DNA of 64,000 bases from Brevibacterium sp. UCMA 11754 (GTDB lineage Bacteria > Actinomycetota > Actinomycetes > Actinomycetales > Brevibacteriaceae), in the NCBI RefSeq assembly GCF_021532275.1, contig NZ_JACBOT010000023.1, forward strand, positions 124,001 to 188,000, in the 5' to 3' direction. This document shows, piece by piece, positions 7,924 through 16,064 of the stretch. Within the stretch, counting starts at the first letter, position 1, and the number at the start of each line of letters is the position of its first letter. Both the position numbers and the translations under genes were made by a program. The notes under the pieces were generated by a model. That model had not been told where the DNA came from. It saw nothing but the letters and a program-made list of their open reading frames with translations, and did no database searches.

Positions 7924-9602
7924 TGAGTACTGCGAGCAGCGGCGGTGTGGAAACGTCAGAATTCGTCCTCGAGGTCTCCGGACTCGAAGTCTCCTACGAG
8001 AACCCGGTGCTCCACGATGTGGGCTTCACGTTGGCACCGGGGGAGCGTTTGGCTCTCGTCGGTCAGTCAGGGTCCGGTAAGTCGACGACGATTAGCGCAG
8101 TCCTCGGACTCCTTCCGGGGGCAGGCCATGTCAGCTCCGGCAGCGTGAAGTACCGCGGTGAGGACCTTGTCCACGCCGATCGTCAGCGACTCCAAACTCT
8201 TCGGGGCCGTTCGATTGCCTTGGTACCGCAGGATCCCATGGCCAGTCTCAATCCGAGCATGCGCGTGGGCGACCAGATCGCCGACGCTCTGCGGACATAC
8301 GGGATGTCGAAATCCGCCGAGGTGACCCGCAATGTTGTGCGGCTGATGACGGAAGCGGGAATCCCTGACGCGGAGAACCGGCGACGGTCTTATCCGCACG
8401 AATTCTCCGGTGGTATGCGGCAGAGGATCCTCATCGCAATCGCCCTGTCCGGCGAACCGGACCTCATCATCGCCGACGAACCGACCTCCGCTCTGGACGT
8501 GACGGTGCAGAAGCAGATCCTCGATCATCTGCAGAAACTCGTCACCGAGCGAGGAACCTCGCTGCTCTTCGTCACTCACGACCTCGGCGTCGCGGGGGAG
8601 CGGACGGACACCATCCTCGTCATGAACGAAGGCCGCGTCGTCGAACGCGGGACACCGCAGCAGGTGCTCGGCAGTCCTCAGGACGAATACACGAAAGCCC
8701 TGGTCAAAGCCGCACCCAGCATTGTGGTGGAGCGGGACCCGCAGCAGAGGAATCCGGCCGATGCCGTGGCCGAAGGTCCCCGGGAGGGCAACGACCGCAG
8801 CGTCGGCGGGACCGCCTCGGCGAACGTGCTCGAGGTCGAAGATCTGCACAAGGTCTACAAGCTGCGTGGCCGCAGCAAAGAGGTCCACGCACTCAAGGGC
8901 GTGAGCTTCAGCGCAAAGCGGGGGCAGACGACGGCGGTGATCGGTGAATCCGGTTCCGGAAAGTCGACGATTGCGAAGATCGTCTTGGGATTGGAAAAGG
9001 CCACGAGCGGCACAGTTCTCACCGGAGGGCGCAACGTCGATGCCACCTCGCGGGCTGAACGCAGCATCCTGCGGCGGTTCAGTCAGCCGGTGTTCCAGGA
9101 CCCGTTCTCCTCGCTCAACCCGATGTGGGGCATCGAGCGGATCATCGCTGAACCCCTCGACGTATTCAAGATCGGCACACGAGCCGAGAGGAAGAAAAAG
9201 GTCGCCGAGGTGCTCGACCAAGTGGCTCTGCCCACCTCGATGCTCGAGCGTCGACCCGCCGATCTCTCCGGTGGACAGCGCCAGAGGGTTGCGATCGCGC
9301 GAGCGCTGATCAGCGAACCGGAGCTGCTCATCTGCGATGAGGCGGTGTCGGCACTCGACGTTTTGGTCCAGGAGCAGATTCTCGACCTGCTGCGTCGGCT
9401 GCAGTCGGAGCTCGGCGTGAGCTGCCTGTTCATCACGCACGATCTTGCAGTTGTCGCGAACTTGGCAGACGATGTTGTAGTGATGAAGAACGGAGAGGTC
9501 GTCGAGGCGGGCGCGACGAGAGATGTCATCGATCGTCCAGCCGCGGAGTACACGCAGAAGCTGTTGGCCGCTGTGCCAGGATCCGGTCTGCTCAATGCCT
9601 GA
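7920..9602 (+). CDS. peptide ABC transporter double ATPase (DppD-DppF fusion)
   Basis: 560 residues holding two complete nucleotide-binding domains. Domain 1 has Walker A GQSGSGKST (48-56), signature FSGGMRQR and Walker B LIIADEPTSALD (about 183). Domain 2 has GESGSGKST (from 342), LSGGQRQR and LLICDEAVSALD (about 470). The linker (about 265-300) is charged and non-conserved. Start is ATG at 7920 or the adjacent ATG at 7923, overlapping the transferase stop. One fused gene supplies both ATPases, so the operon encodes a complete importer. Confidence 0.94.
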   Translation: MMSTASSGGVETSEFVLEVSGLEVSYENPVLHDVGFTLAPGERLALVGQSGSGKSTTISAVLGLLPGAGHVSSGSVKYRGEDLVHADRQRLQTLRGRSIALVPQDPMASLNPSMRVGDQIADALRTYGMSKSAEVTRNVVRLMTEAGIPDAENRRRSYPHEFSGGMRQRILIAIALSGEPDLIIADEPTSALDVTVQKQILDHLQKLVTERGTSLLFVTHDLGVAGERTDTILVMNEGRVVERGTPQQVLGSPQDEYTKALVKAAPSIVVERDPQQRNPADAVAEGPREGNDRSVGGTASANVLEVEDLHKVYKLRGRSKEVHALKGVSFSAKRGQTTAVIGESGSGKSTIAKIVLGLEKATSGTVLTGGRNVDATSRAERSILRRFSQPVFQDPFSSLNPMWGIERIIAEPLDVFKIGTRAERKKKVAEVLDQVALPTSMLERRPADLSGGQRQRVAIARALISEPELLICDEAVSALDVLVQEQILDLLRRLQSELGVSCLFITHDLAVVANLADDVVVMKNGEVVEAGATRDVIDRPAAEYTQKLLAAVPGSGLLNA

Positions 9603-10326
9603 GCCCGGTTCTCTTTCGCGGTCGAGTTCGGCCGCGAAGCCGAGTGCGGCTTCGACCTCGAACAGCATCGCGGTCGGGGCGAAGATCCGCCACGACATCA
9701 TCAAGGGCGTGCATCCGCCCGGCGGGAAGCTCCGCGAGGCGGCCCTGGCGAAGCAGTACGACGTCTCGCGGATCCCGATTCGAGAGGCGCTGCGCTCTCT
9801 CGAGTCTGAGGGGCTCGTCGAGTCTCGGCCCTACAGCGGCAGCATGGTCGCCCCGTCACCGATCGAGGACGCTGAGGATCTGTTCGAGATCCGTATCGTC
9901 CTAGAATCCGCGACCGCCAAAAGAGCCGCGAAGCGCGCAGCGCAGCAGAGCAGCGGAGGGGCCCCGGACGAGCGTTGGCGGATGATTCGCAAGGAGATCA
10001 ACGAGATCCTCACCGCCGGCGACATCGTCATCGGAGAGAAACGCTACGAAGACCTCGCGGTGCTCAATATGCGCTTCCACTTCGCCATCGCCGAACTCAG
10101 CGGCAGCCTCTCCTTCGTCAGCCTCCTGCGCCAGATCTCAGGGAAGATCGAATGGCTCTACTCCCTCAACGTCACCCGTCGAGGACCGCAGGCGTGGCCC
10201 GAGCACCGCGACATCATCGCAGCCATCGATGCCGGGCAGGAGGCGAAGGCCGCCGAGGTGATGGGACAGCACGTCCGTCGCAGCCGGGATTCGTACTTTG
10301 CCATGATGGCCGACAGGCCTGCCTAG
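9595..10326 (+). CDS. GntR-family regulator, FCD (FadR-like) subgroup
   Basis: 243 residues. The N-terminal winged helix-turn-helix spans roughly residues 25-90 (KLREAALAKQYDVSRIPIRE then ALRSLESEGLVESRPYSG). It is followed by an all-helical FCD domain starting at EDLFEIRIVLESATAK, with RFHFAIAELSG further on. FCD regulators usually bind a small organic acid and release their operator. The ATG at 9595 overlaps the ATPase gene by eight bases, so it is co-transcribed and probably autoregulates through the palindromes at 2537-2577. It converges on the PLP-enzyme gene with only six bases between stops. Confidence 0.88.
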   Translation: MPEPGSLSRSSSAAKPSAASTSNSIAVGAKIRHDIIKGVHPPGGKLREAALAKQYDVSRIPIREALRSLESEGLVESRPYSGSMVAPSPIEDAEDLFEIRIVLESATAKRAAKRAAQQSSGGAPDERWRMIRKEINEILTAGDIVIGEKRYEDLAVLNMRFHFAIAELSGSLSFVSLLRQISGKIEWLYSLNVTRRGPQAWPEHRDIIAAIDAGQEAKAAEVMGQHVRRSRDSYFAMMADRPA

Positions 10327-10332
10327 CCGAGT

Positions 10333-11457
10333 TCAGCCAAGGTGACCGCTGGCAATGAATTCTGTGAGGCGTTCCCGGTAGGGAATCGTGTCGATCCCTG
10401 CCTCTGCGAGCCAGTCCGGCGAATAGTACTTGTCGAGGTAGCGCTCGCCGGGGTCGCAGATCAGCGACACCAGACTTCCCCTCTGCCCGGCCGCCTTCAT
10501 CTGCGACACGATGCGGAATGCGGCCCACAGGCCGGTGCCGGTCGACGCCCCGGCGCGACGCCCCATCAGTTTCTCGAGCAGCTGGATGGAGGCGATGGCG
10601 GCAGCATCGGGAACATGCATCATCCGATCGATGCTCGAGGGGATGAAGCTCGCCTCGACCCGCTGTCGTCCGATGCCCTCGATCCGGGATCCCTGATCGG
10701 TCGTCGCTGCCGGATCATGGTCGCGCCATCCTGCGAAGAAGGCTGAATTGTCAGGATCGGCTACACAGATGCCGGTGGCCCGACCGGTGTAGCGAACGTA
10801 TCTGGCCAGGGTCGCCGAGGTGCCGCCAGTGCCGGCGGTGGCGATGATCCAGGACGGTTCGGGGTAGGTCTCACTCGACATCTGATCGAAGATCGACTCG
10901 GCGATGTTGTTGTTGCCGCGCCAGTCCGTGGCTCGTTCGGCATAGGTGAATTGGTCCATGTAGTGACCGCCGGACTCCGCAGCCAGATCAGCTGCGACTT
11001 TGTAGACCTCGTTGGCGTTGTCGACGAAATGGCAGGTGCCGCCGTAGAACTCGATGAGGGAGATCTTCTGGGCGCTCGTCGACCGAGCCATGACTGCAAT
11101 GAACGGGACGCCGATGAGCTGGGCGAAATACGCCTCGGAGACCGCGGTCGATCCGCTCGAGGCCTCTACGACCGGGCGACCGGGGCGAATCCATCCGTTG
11201 CACAGTGCGTGGAGGAAGAGCGAGCGGGCCAAGCGGTGTTTGAGTGACCCGGTGGGATGGCTGGACTCGTCCTTGAGATAGAGGTCGATTCCCCAGGCAG
11301 AAGGCAGCGGCACGTGCAGCAGGTGCGTGTCCGAGGATCTGTTGGCATCTGACTTCACCGCTCCGATGGCTCCGGCCAGCCACTGGCGGGCCTCGGGATC
11401 GTAGCGGTCGATATCCTCTTCGGCAGGCACGCTCGTGTGATCGTGAGAGTCAGTCAT
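10333..11457 (-). CDS. PLP-dependent cysteine synthase-fold enzyme, probably L-cysteine desulfhydrase (Cds1/Rv3684-like)
   Basis: 374 residues. The PLP lysine is Lys73 in SSHPTGSLKHR, followed by the phosphate-binding or substrate loop EASSGSTAVSEA and the glycine loop ATAGTGGTSA. The unusual HPTGSLKHRLARSLFLHAL block is characteristic of the mycobacterial Cds1 group, which releases H2S, pyruvate and ammonia from cysteine, rather than of CysK/CysM. Start chosen at ATG 11457 after GAGGAC; a longer frame from 11547 would include a 15-base tandem repeat and is unlikely. A true cysteine synthase role is not excluded. Confidence 0.8.
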   Translation of the reverse strand: MTDSHDHTSVPAEEDIDRYDPEARQWLAGAIGAVKSDANRSSDTHLLHVPLPSAWGIDLYLKDESSHPTGSLKHRLARSLFLHALCNGWIRPGRPVVEASSGSTAVSEAYFAQLIGVPFIAVMARSTSAQKISLIEFYGGTCHFVDNANEVYKVAADLAAESGGHYMDQFTYAERATDWRGNNNIAESIFDQMSSETYPEPSWIIATAGTGGTSATLARYVRYTGRATGICVADPDNSAFFAGWRDHDPAATTDQGSRIEGIGRQRVEASFIPSSIDRMMHVPDAAAIASIQLLEKLMGRRAGASTGTGLWAAFRIVSQMKAAGQRGSLVSLICDPGERYLDKYYSPDWLAEAGIDTIPYRERLTEFIASGHLG

Positions 11458-11496
11458 GTCCTCGAGCTTATGGGATACCCGAGACGATGCGACAGC

Positions 11497-11536
11497 GCCG
11501 GCGCTGAATGGGCCGGCGCTGAATGGGCCGGCGCTG
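11497..11536. repeat. 15-base tandem repeat, 2.7 copies
   Basis: GCCGGCGCTGAATGG is repeated at 11497-11511 and 11512-11526, followed by a partial copy to 11536. It lies between the PLP-enzyme start and the end of the SRPBCC gene. Confidence 0.85.
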
Positions 11537-11543
11537 TCAGCGC

Positions 11544-12041
11544 TCATTCACCTTCTGCGAGCATCTTCTCGAGTTTGTCGTAGCCTTCGCGAATTCCGTG
11601 CTCCATGCCGGAGGCGACCATTCCGTCGCGAGATTCGAGGGAGTCGAAGACCGATGTCGACTGCAGGCGGGTCCGCCCATCGCCGAGGGAGGTGAGCGTG
11701 AGGATCTCGAGGTTCACGGCATCAGGGAAGCCTTCGAAGGTGAAGGTCTGGACGATGCGCTCGTTCTCCCTCACCTCGTGGAAGGATCCGAAGAAGCCGT
11801 ACTCACCGTTGTCATCGGTCGAGACGTAGCTCCATTTCCCGCCGGTCTGCGCGTCCCATTCGCGGATCGTGTTCGTGATCGTGTCGGGCCCACACCATCT
11901 GACGAAGAGTTCTGGGTCGGTGTGTGCCCGGAACACCTTGTCCGGGGTGGCTGCGAAATCGCGAGTGATCGACAGTGCCTGGCTTCCGTCGGGGACGTCG
12001 AGATTCAGAGTCGAGTAGTCGGTGTCATTCGTGGTGGTCAT
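11544..12041 (-). CDS. SRPBCC / AHSA1-domain protein
   Basis: 165 residues of the START-like helix-grip fold. Features of the AHSA1 subgroup are ITRDFAATPDKVFRAHTDPE near residue 25, then RWCGPD, and a C-terminal GMEHGIREGYDKLEKMLAE. These proteins bind hydrophobic ligands or act as small modifiers; no catalytic residues can be assigned. It starts one base after the ArsR gene, the very common ArsR-AHSA1 pairing. Confidence 0.88.
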   Translation of the reverse strand: MTTTNDTDYSTLNLDVPDGSQALSITRDFAATPDKVFRAHTDPELFVRWCGPDTITNTIREWDAQTGGKWSYVSTDDNGEYGFFGSFHEVRENERIVQTFTFEGFPDAVNLEILTLTSLGDGRTRLQSTSVFDSLESRDGMVASGMEHGIREGYDKLEKMLAEGE

Positions 12042-12042
12042 G

Positions 12043-12414
12043 TCATGCTCCCTTGCGTGATGTGTCTCTGTGGTCTGAGGTGGGGGAGTCCTCGTCCGCG
12101 TCCATAGTTTCCAGAACTGCGTCGAGGCGTTGGTAGCGTTCTTCGGCCTGGCGCTGGTATCTCTCGATCCATTTCGTCATCAGATCGAACACATTGTCTT
12201 CGAGGTGGACTGGTCTGCGCTGGGCCTCACGGGTCCGAGTGACCAGTCCTGAATCCTCGAGCACCTTGAGATGTTTCGACACGGCCTGGACGCTGACCTC
12301 ATAGGGTTCGGCGAGTTCGTTGACCGTGGCGTCGGCGATGGACAGCCTGGCAACCATGTCTCGTCGAGTCGGGTCGGCCAAGGCTGCGAACACCTTTGTC
12401 AGTTGGTCTGCCAC
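12043..12414 (-). CDS. ArsR-family winged-helix regulator
   Basis: 123 residues with the classic pattern VFAALADPTRRDMVARLSIA, recognition region VSVQAVSKHLKVLEDSGLVT and a wing near REAQRRPVHLED. No cysteine metal site is present, so it is of the non-metal type that accompanies AHSA1 proteins. It probably autoregulates, since an inverted repeat lies 19-34 bases before its start. The last coding base is separated from the AHSA1 start by one base. Confidence 0.9.
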   Translation of the reverse strand: MADQLTKVFAALADPTRRDMVARLSIADATVNELAEPYEVSVQAVSKHLKVLEDSGLVTRTREAQRRPVHLEDNVFDLMTKWIERYQRQAEERYQRLDAVLETMDADEDSPTSDHRDTSRKGA

Positions 12415-12432
12415 TGAACCTCCATCCTGTAT

Positions 12433-12448
12433 TCAACCGCCGGGTTGA
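12433..12448. promoter_or_regulatory. inverted repeat TCAACC-GCCG-GGTTGA before the ArsR gene
   Basis: A perfect 6-base inverted repeat with a 4-base centre lies just upstream of the minus-strand ArsR start and overlaps an AT-rich TTATTAAT that could be its -10 box. A third TCAACC half-site occurs at 12479-12484. It is a good candidate for the ArsR operator. Confidence 0.5.
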
Positions 12449-12456
12449 TTAATAAG

Positions 12457-13770
12457 TTAGCCCTCCGCATCCTCGTTGTCAACCTTATGATTGAATAACA
12501 TTTCTCCGGGTGCCGGAGCGGCCGCCTCGTCCATGCGAGACCTGAGTGTGGGCATTCTGATGGCGAACCAGGTGGAGATCCCTGCCGCGAGCGCGCTCTC
12601 GATCCAAAACATCGAGGTCAGCCCCAAGGGTCCGACTCCCATCGCGGCAAGTGTGGCGCCCAGGGGGAGTGCTCCCCAGCTGATGACGCGGGAAGCAGAG
12701 TAGACCCTGCCGATGAGGTGCAGTGGAGTCGACTTTTGGCGGACGACGGCGACGATGATCCGCCACACGGTCGAACCACTGCCGGCGAGCACGATTCCGG
12801 CTGCCACGACTGCCAGGGGTGCATTGAGTGCGGCTGGGAGGACGAGGCCGATCGTACCGATCGTGTCGATGAAGAGCAGTGACGTGGGCGAGATTCTGGT
12901 CTGAAGTCGTTCGGTGAGCATCGACGCGATGATGCCTCCGAGTGCCATTGTGGTCAGCAGCAGTCCGTAGCCGGCGGGATCTAGGCCGAGGGGACCTGGG
13001 GCGACGGCGTGCAACACGAAGGTCGCCGTCCAAGCGCCCCAGATTACGCTCATTGCTGCCGTCATGAGCGTCAACTCTCGCTGGAGACGATGTCGCCAGA
13101 GGAGCCGGATGCCGTCGCGAACTCGAATCTCTGCGCGGCCCTTTCCGGCTGAGTTGTCGATTTCGGCTGCGGCAGGGATTCCCGTGGTGAAGTACTCGGA
13201 GTGGGAGCGTCGCATTGAATGCATGAGGCCGAGTGCCGCGACTCCGGCCAGGAGGTAAAGTGCCGCACCGGTGGTGGCGGCAAGTAGACCGGCACTTCCG
13301 ACGAGTAGTCCGGCGAGCGGCGGTCCGGCGAGTTGATTGTTGATGTTGACAGTGGCCTCGATCCTTGCGTTGGCGCCGACGAGGCGATTGCGACTGACCG
13401 TGCGTGGGATGCCTGCGATGAGTGCGGTGTCGACCAGGGTCTCGGCGAACCCGAAGATGAGAGCTGAGGCGAGCGTCACGACAAGTACCCCGGTCTCGAA
13501 TGCGATGGACAGGCTCAGTCCGATAAGCGCTAGCGTCCTCGCGCTGTTGACGAGCGCGAGTAGGCGGTGAGGAGGGATCTTGTCGACGACCCACCCTGCA
13601 TGAAGGCCCGCTATCGGCCACGCGATGGTCGCCGCGGTGGTGACCAGGGCAACCTCGCTCGGCTGGCCACCTGCGGCGATTGAGATAAGGGGGAGCGCGG
13701 TGATGATGATTCCATCGCCGAGGTTGGCCAAGCCCGCACTGGCCCACAGCCACCGGAACATCGCATTCAT
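12457..13770 (-). CDS. MFS transporter (efflux type)
   Basis: About 437 residues with about twelve membrane segments. The start region FRWLWASAGLANLGDGIIIT is like that of MFS_3/macrolide-efflux-type carriers, and the cytoplasmic loop VVRQKSTPLHLIGRVYSASR matches that group. I take ATG 13770 as start; a GTG at 13779 would lie inside the inverted repeat that flanks the promoter region. It is transcribed divergently from the CGNR regulator at 13856, which likely controls it. An export role is inferred, and the substrate is unknown. Confidence 0.82.
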   Translation of the reverse strand: MNAMFRWLWASAGLANLGDGIIITALPLISIAAGGQPSEVALVTTAATIAWPIAGLHAGWVVDKIPPHRLLALVNSARTLALIGLSLSIAFETGVLVVTLASALIFGFAETLVDTALIAGIPRTVSRNRLVGANARIEATVNINNQLAGPPLAGLLVGSAGLLAATTGAALYLLAGVAALGLMHSMRRSHSEYFTTGIPAAAEIDNSAGKGRAEIRVRDGIRLLWRHRLQRELTLMTAAMSVIWGAWTATFVLHAVAPGPLGLDPAGYGLLLTTMALGGIIASMLTERLQTRISPTSLLFIDTIGTIGLVLPAALNAPLAVVAAGIVLAGSGSTVWRIIVAVVRQKSTPLHLIGRVYSASRVISWGALPLGATLAAMGVGPLGLTSMFWIESALAAGISTWFAIRMPTLRSRMDEAAAPAPGEMLFNHKVDNEDAEG

Positions 13771-13774
13771 TATA

Positions 13775-13844
13775 ACCACCTAAATAGTTGTTACTGGTAA
13801 AGTCTTACCCTGAGGACTTGACCTGTCAAGAGTCATTAGGTGGT
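13775..13844. promoter_or_regulatory. divergent promoter with three nested palindromes
   Basis: Outer arms ACCACCTAA (13775-13783) and TTAGGTGGT (13836-13844) are perfect inverted copies. Inside lie GGTAA-AGTC-TTACC (13796-13809) and CTTGAC-CT-GTCAAG (13817-13830). The last contains a forward -35 (TTGACC, 13819-13824) that is 19 bases from TAAAAT (13844-13849), which would start transcription close to the ATG of the CGNR gene. Confidence 0.6.
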
Positions 13845-13855
13845 AAAATCAGAAT

Positions 13856-14407
13856 ATGGAGTTCGAACATGTGGGCAACGCACTGTGCCTTGAGCTGAGC
13901 AATTCGGTCCCCGACCGGAGCGAAGATTCAGGGGAACGTGACTGGTTGCGCTCGTCGAATGTGGCTGCAGAGTGGGTGGAGTCCCTGGGGCTGACGATGG
14001 CGCGGGGTGCGTCGGCCGATGACCGTGCTGCGTTGAAGGGCTTGCGGGAATCCATCTTCACGGTGTTCACTGCTTTGGCCGATGGTTCGCAACCGGACGA
14101 CCGTGAGCTGCAGTCGATCACGGAAGCGCACGCCGAGGGTCTGAGGCGATACGGTTACACATCGCTGGGAGATCGTATTGTGAGGAAATGGCCTCAACAA
14201 TGGGACGACTCGGCACTGCTTGCTGTCTTCGCGGACTCCGCAATAACGGAACTGACTGGTGAGCGCTTGGATCGAATCAGGTCCTGCCCGAGCTGTGCAT
14301 GGCTGTTCTTTGATACGTCGCGCAACCGGAGCCGGCGGTGGTGTTCGATGCAGACCTGCGGTGGCAGAGACAAAGCGCTCAGGCACTATCGGAAACAGCG
14401 AAGCTGA
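13856..14407 (+). CDS. CGNR zinc-finger regulator (ABATE + CGNR domains)
   Basis: 183 residues. The N-terminal part is the ABATE domain (FEHVGNALCLELSNSVPDR then EWVESLGL). The C-terminus is the CGNR zinc finger: CPSCAWLFFDTSRNRSRRWC followed by CGGRDKALRHYRK, with four zinc-binding cysteines. The name-giving motif here is CGGR, not CGNR. With the -10 box ending at 13849, the ATG at 13856 leaves almost no leader and no ribosome site, so the mRNA is probably leaderless. It is divergent from the MFS transporter and probably regulates it. Confidence 0.88.
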   Translation: MEFEHVGNALCLELSNSVPDRSEDSGERDWLRSSNVAAEWVESLGLTMARGASADDRAALKGLRESIFTVFTALADGSQPDDRELQSITEAHAEGLRRYGYTSLGDRIVRKWPQQWDDSALLAVFADSAITELTGERLDRIRSCPSCAWLFFDTSRNRSRRWCSMQTCGGRDKALRHYRKQRS

Positions 14408-14615
14408 CGCTAACACGCGGCCGATCTTGTTGTGCTTATGACATCATGCGAGCCGCGATTGTCTTGCGCAGGGGACACAGCGCGCATCTCGAAGTCTCGG
14501 CAACGGTGTCGGTATTGTCGTAAAGTCGCCACTAGCAATGAGTGCAGTGTTGCGAGCGGGGTCTTCGCGCTCGTGGTATTGCCTGCACCACGACGACGAC
14601 GTCTGGGGAACGACA

Positions 14616-16064
14616 ATGGCAACTTTGCGACAGCAGCTGTTCCGAGTGAAACCGGTCCCACAGCAGGGCGAGGAGAAGGAGAGCGATCTCAAGCGCACGA
14701 TCGGGCTGTTTTCACTGACCATGATCGGCGTCGGATCGACCATCGGCACCGGCATCTTCTTCATTCTGTCGGAATCCGTGCCCGTCGCCGGGCCCGCCGT
14801 CATCTGGTCCTTCGTCATCGCCGGCCTCGTCGCCGGCCTCGCGGTCATCTGCTATGCGGAGTTGGCCGGCAGCGTGCCCGTGTCCGGTTCCTCCTATTCC
14901 TACGCCTATGCCACGCTCGGCGAGCTGCCGGCGATGGGCGTCGCGGCCTGTCTGCTCCTCGAATACGGCGTCGCGGGAGCCGCGGTCGCCGTGGGCTGGT
15001 CGCAGTACGTCAACCAACTGCTGTTCAACATCTTCGGGTTCGAAATCCCGCACGCCCTGGCCTACGCCCCAGAAGAGGGCGGGATCGTCAACCTGCCCGC
15101 GATTCTGCTGTTGGCCATGTGCTGCTTCCTCCTGGTGCGCGGGACGGGCGAATCGGTCGTCATCAACACCGTCATGGTGTGCACGAAGATCGGCGTGCTC
15201 CTGTTCTTCGTCTGCGTGGGAGTCACCGGCTGGAACGTCGACAACTTCGCCGACTTCGCGCCCTTCGGATTCTCCGGAGTGGTGGCAGGCTCCGGTCTGA
15301 TCTTCTTCAGCTACGTCGGCATGGACGCCGTGGCTACGGCCGGCGATGAGACGAAGAACCCGAAGAGGACCATGCCCCGGGCGCTCATCGCCGCTCTCAT
15401 CATCGTCACCACTGTCTACGTGCTGGTGGCCGTCGCCGCCCTGTCTGCTCAGCCCTGGCAGGAGTTCGAAGGACAGACCGCCGGGCTGTCGGCGATTCTC
15501 GAGAACATCGTCGGCGCCCAGTGGCCCGGCACCGTTGTCGCCGCCGGTGCCGTGATCTCGATCTTCTCCGTCACCCTCGTCTCGATCTACGGCCAGACCC
15601 GCATCCTGTTCACGATGTCGCGCGATGGGATGATGCCCAAGCTCTTCGGCGAGGTCAATCCTCGCACGCTCACCCCGGTCAAGGGCACGATCGTCGTGAC
15701 CGTGGTCATCGCCATCCTGGCCGGCTTCATCCCACTGAACTTCCTGGCCGAGATGACGAGCATCGGCACCCTCGTCGCCTTCGTCGTCGTCTCCCTGGCC
15801 GTCATCATCCTGCGCGTGCGCGAACCCAACCTCGAGCGCGGCTTCAAGGTGCCCTTCTACCCGGTCCTGCCGGTGCTCGCGATCATCGGCTGCCTGTGGA
15901 TCATCAGCAACCTGCAGCCCATCACGATCGTCGTCTTCCTCATCTGGACCGCGGTCGTCCTCGGGCTGTACTTGATCTTCGGTCGCAAGAATTCGGTGCT
16001 CGGCAAGCAGCGAGCAGCACATGACAGCATTGACGGAACTGGTTCCACAGGAGGGACGCAATGA
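14616..16064 (+). CDS. APC-superfamily amino-acid permease (cationic amino-acid transporter type)
   Basis: 482 residues with about twelve membrane segments. The glycine-rich first helix GVGSTIGTGIFFILSE and the following CYAELAGSVPVSGSSYSYAY are hallmarks of APC permeases, while SYVGMDAVATAGDETKNPKR fits the CAT/YfnA branch. I place the start at ATG 14616 (GGGGAA five bases upstream); an upstream start at 14538 would prepend a Cys/Trp/His-rich tail with no membrane character. It imports amino acids through the cytoplasmic membrane, specificity unknown. The following gene overlaps its stop. Confidence 0.88.
   Translation: MATLRQQLFRVKPVPQQGEEKESDLKRTIGLFSLTMIGVGSTIGTGIFFILSESVPVAGPAVIWSFVIAGLVAGLAVICYAELAGSVPVSGSSYSYAYATLGELPAMGVAACLLLEYGVAGAAVAVGWSQYVNQLLFNIFGFEIPHALAYAPEEGGIVNLPAILLLAMCCFLLVRGTGESVVINTVMVCTKIGVLLFFVCVGVTGWNVDNFADFAPFGFSGVVAGSGLIFFSYVGMDAVATAGDETKNPKRTMPRALIAALIIVTTVYVLVAVAALSAQPWQEFEGQTAGLSAILENIVGAQWPGTVVAAGAVISIFSVTLVSIYGQTRILFTMSRDGMMPKLFGEVNPRTLTPVKGTIVVTVVIAILAGFIPLNFLAEMTSIGTLVAFVVVSLAVIILRVREPNLERGFKVPFYPVLPVLAIIGCLWIISNLQPITIVVFLIWTAVVLGLYLIFGRKNSVLGKQRAAHDSIDGTGSTGGTQ

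Noticed and set aside
8067..9704. 545-codon minus-strand frame opposite the double ATPase
   Set aside because: The forward frame carries all ABC motifs; the reverse one has no recognisable domain and arises from GC-rich codon bias.
10333..11457. Calling the PLP enzyme cysteine synthase CysK/CysM
   Set aside because: The HPTGSLKHR block and length are those of the Cds1 desulfhydrase group; no cysE neighbour is present.
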